Positions 63,593-64,000 of a stretch of DNA of 64,000 nt are shown piece after piece. A program made the translations under genes and the position numbers. Positions within the stretch are counted from its first letter, which is position 1. Each line of letters opens with the position of its first letter. Source of the DNA: Brachyspira sp964619175 (GTDB taxonomy: Bacteria; Spirochaetota; Brachyspiria; Brachyspirales; Brachyspiraceae); assembly GCA_964619175.1 (NCBI GenBank), contig CAZUEE010000001.1, positions 1-64,000 on the forward strand, in the 5' to 3' direction. Under the pieces are notes generated by a model. The model did no database searches and was not told where the DNA came from. It saw nothing but the letters and a program-made list of their open reading frames with translations.

Positions 63593-63678
63593 AATGCCTC
63601 CGATTATTTTTATTAAATAAGTTTTATATCCTTTACAAATATTATCGGAAATATACGATTATATATTTATATTATAGC

Positions 63679-63752
63679 TGGAGATGATGGGGCTCGAACC
63701 CACGACCCTCACGCTGCCAGCGTGATGCTCTCCCAAACTGAGCTACATCCCC
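63679..63752 (-). tRNA. tRNA-Ala (anticodon GGC)
   Basis: On the minus strand the sequence folds as a cloverleaf: acceptor GGGGATG/CATCTCC, D-arm GCTC...GAGC, anticodon stem TCACG/CGTGA with loop CTGGCAG (anticodon GGC, alanine), and T-arm GTGGG-TTCGAGC-CCCAT. The discriminator is A and CCA is not encoded. It lies between cheW and the dehydrogenase gene. Confidence 0.95.
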
Positions 63753-63770
63753 ACTATTTATTTTCAAATT

Positions 63771-63799
63771 ATTCTATTATAATTTATATTTAAAGTCAA
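63771..63799 (-). promoter_or_regulatory. Promoter of tRNA-Ala
   Basis: On the minus strand there is TTGACT (63799-63794), a 17-bp spacer and TAGAAT (63776-63771), about 20 bp upstream of the tRNA 5' end. Confidence 0.7.
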
Positions 63800-63814
63800 C
63801 GATGCAAATTTATT

Positions 63815-63843
63815 TTGACAATTTATGTAAAATACAATATAAT
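63815..63843 (+). promoter_or_regulatory. Perfect consensus promoter of the dehydrogenase gene
   Basis: TTGACA (63815-63820), a 17-bp spacer and TATAAT (63838-63843), 27 bp upstream of the ATG at 63871. Diverges from the tRNA promoter. Confidence 0.8.
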
Positions 63844-63870
63844 TACGAAACTAAAATTTGGAGATATTTA

Positions 63871-64000
63871 ATGAGTATTGAGAATTTATTTTTGCCAAAT
63901 TATTCAATAGGAATTGACGCGTATAAAAATATTGAAGAAATATGCTCAAATTACGGTAAAAAAGCCGTTATTATAGGCGGAGAAAAATCTATTTCCGTAT
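63871..64000 (+). CDS. Iron-containing alcohol/glycerol dehydrogenase, N-terminal fragment (cut by window end)
   Basis: The first 43 codons read MSIENLFLPNYSIGIDAYKN followed by YGKKAVIIGGEKS. The LPNY-x-IG-x-DAY start and KKAVIIGGEK nucleotide-binding strand match GldA-like iron/zinc alcohol dehydrogenases. The rest is outside the window, so substrate (glycerol, another polyol or alcohol) cannot be judged. A GGAG ribosome site and a consensus promoter precede it. Confidence 0.7.
   Translation, partial: MSIENLFLPNYSIGIDAYKNIEEICSNYGKKAVIIGGEKSISV

Overview
The window is AT-rich DNA, most likely from a Brachyspira-like intestinal spirochaete. I infer this from the strong A/T bias with heavy ATA codon use, consensus TTGACA/TATAAT promoters, Treponema-type trans-2-enoyl-CoA reductase, CheW and PilZ genes, and the general gene repertoire. 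No 16S rRNA gene is present to confirm it. Two runs of 100 N (41039-41138 and 59458-59557) are scaffold gaps. Both are flanked by exact 55-bp repeats, which looks like a short-read graph assembly that could not pass a repeat.

Layout. (1) 1-3149, minus strand: a poorly characterised cassette made of a Ycf46-type AAA ATPase, two unknown membrane proteins, a DUF2997 protein and a DUF1257/Ycf35-like gene that appears frameshifted and leaves the window. (2) 3543-9717, plus: a STAS anti-anti-sigma-like protein, then an F-type ATP synthase operon (atpB, E, F, two tandem delta-like genes, A, a glycosyltransferase fragment, G). The beta and epsilon genes are missing here. (3) 9796-12905, plus: trans-2-enoyl-CoA reductase and the pseudouridine catabolism pair psuK-psuG. 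(4) 13011-16171, minus: thrS-infC-rpmI-rplT. (5) 16372-20726, plus: a divergent galactokinase, prfB with the classic programmed +1 frameshift, and uvrB.

(6) 20822-51887 is the centrepiece: about 31 kb for molybdenum-hydroxylase-based purine (urate/xanthine) degradation. A divergent promoter region (40839-41206) drives a minus-strand arm and a plus-strand arm. The minus arm holds a DauR/YheO-like regulator, diaminopropionate ammonia-lyase, YgeY, YgeW, carbamate kinase, two NCS2 permeases, a three-subunit xanthine dehydrogenase, an XdhC-type maturation factor and a YqeC-MocA fusion. The plus arm holds SsnA, YgfK, an XdhD-like fused hydroxylase, YqeB, an NCS1 permease and hydantoinase HyuA. Downstream on the minus strand are cofactor-supply genes: MOSC, MogA/MoaB, ModABC, MoeA, MoaA and MoaC. 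Together they could import purines and molybdate, build and modify molybdopterin, oxidise or reduce purines, open the rings, release ammonia and pyruvate from diaminopropionate, and recover ATP from carbamoyl phosphate. YqeB and YqeC mark selenium-dependent hydroxylases.

(7) 52008-59091, minus: a 1916-residue bacterial alpha-2-macroglobulin with an intact thioester motif, and a sialidase-like lipoprotein gene broken by two frameshifts. (8) 59403-59658: a palindromic repeat element around the second gap. (9) 59779-64000: a parvulin-type foldase, an RluA-family pseudouridine synthase, a degenerate-receiver/PilZ protein, 5-formyl-THF cyclo-ligase, CheW, tRNA-Ala(GGC) and the start of an iron-containing alcohol/glycerol dehydrogenase.
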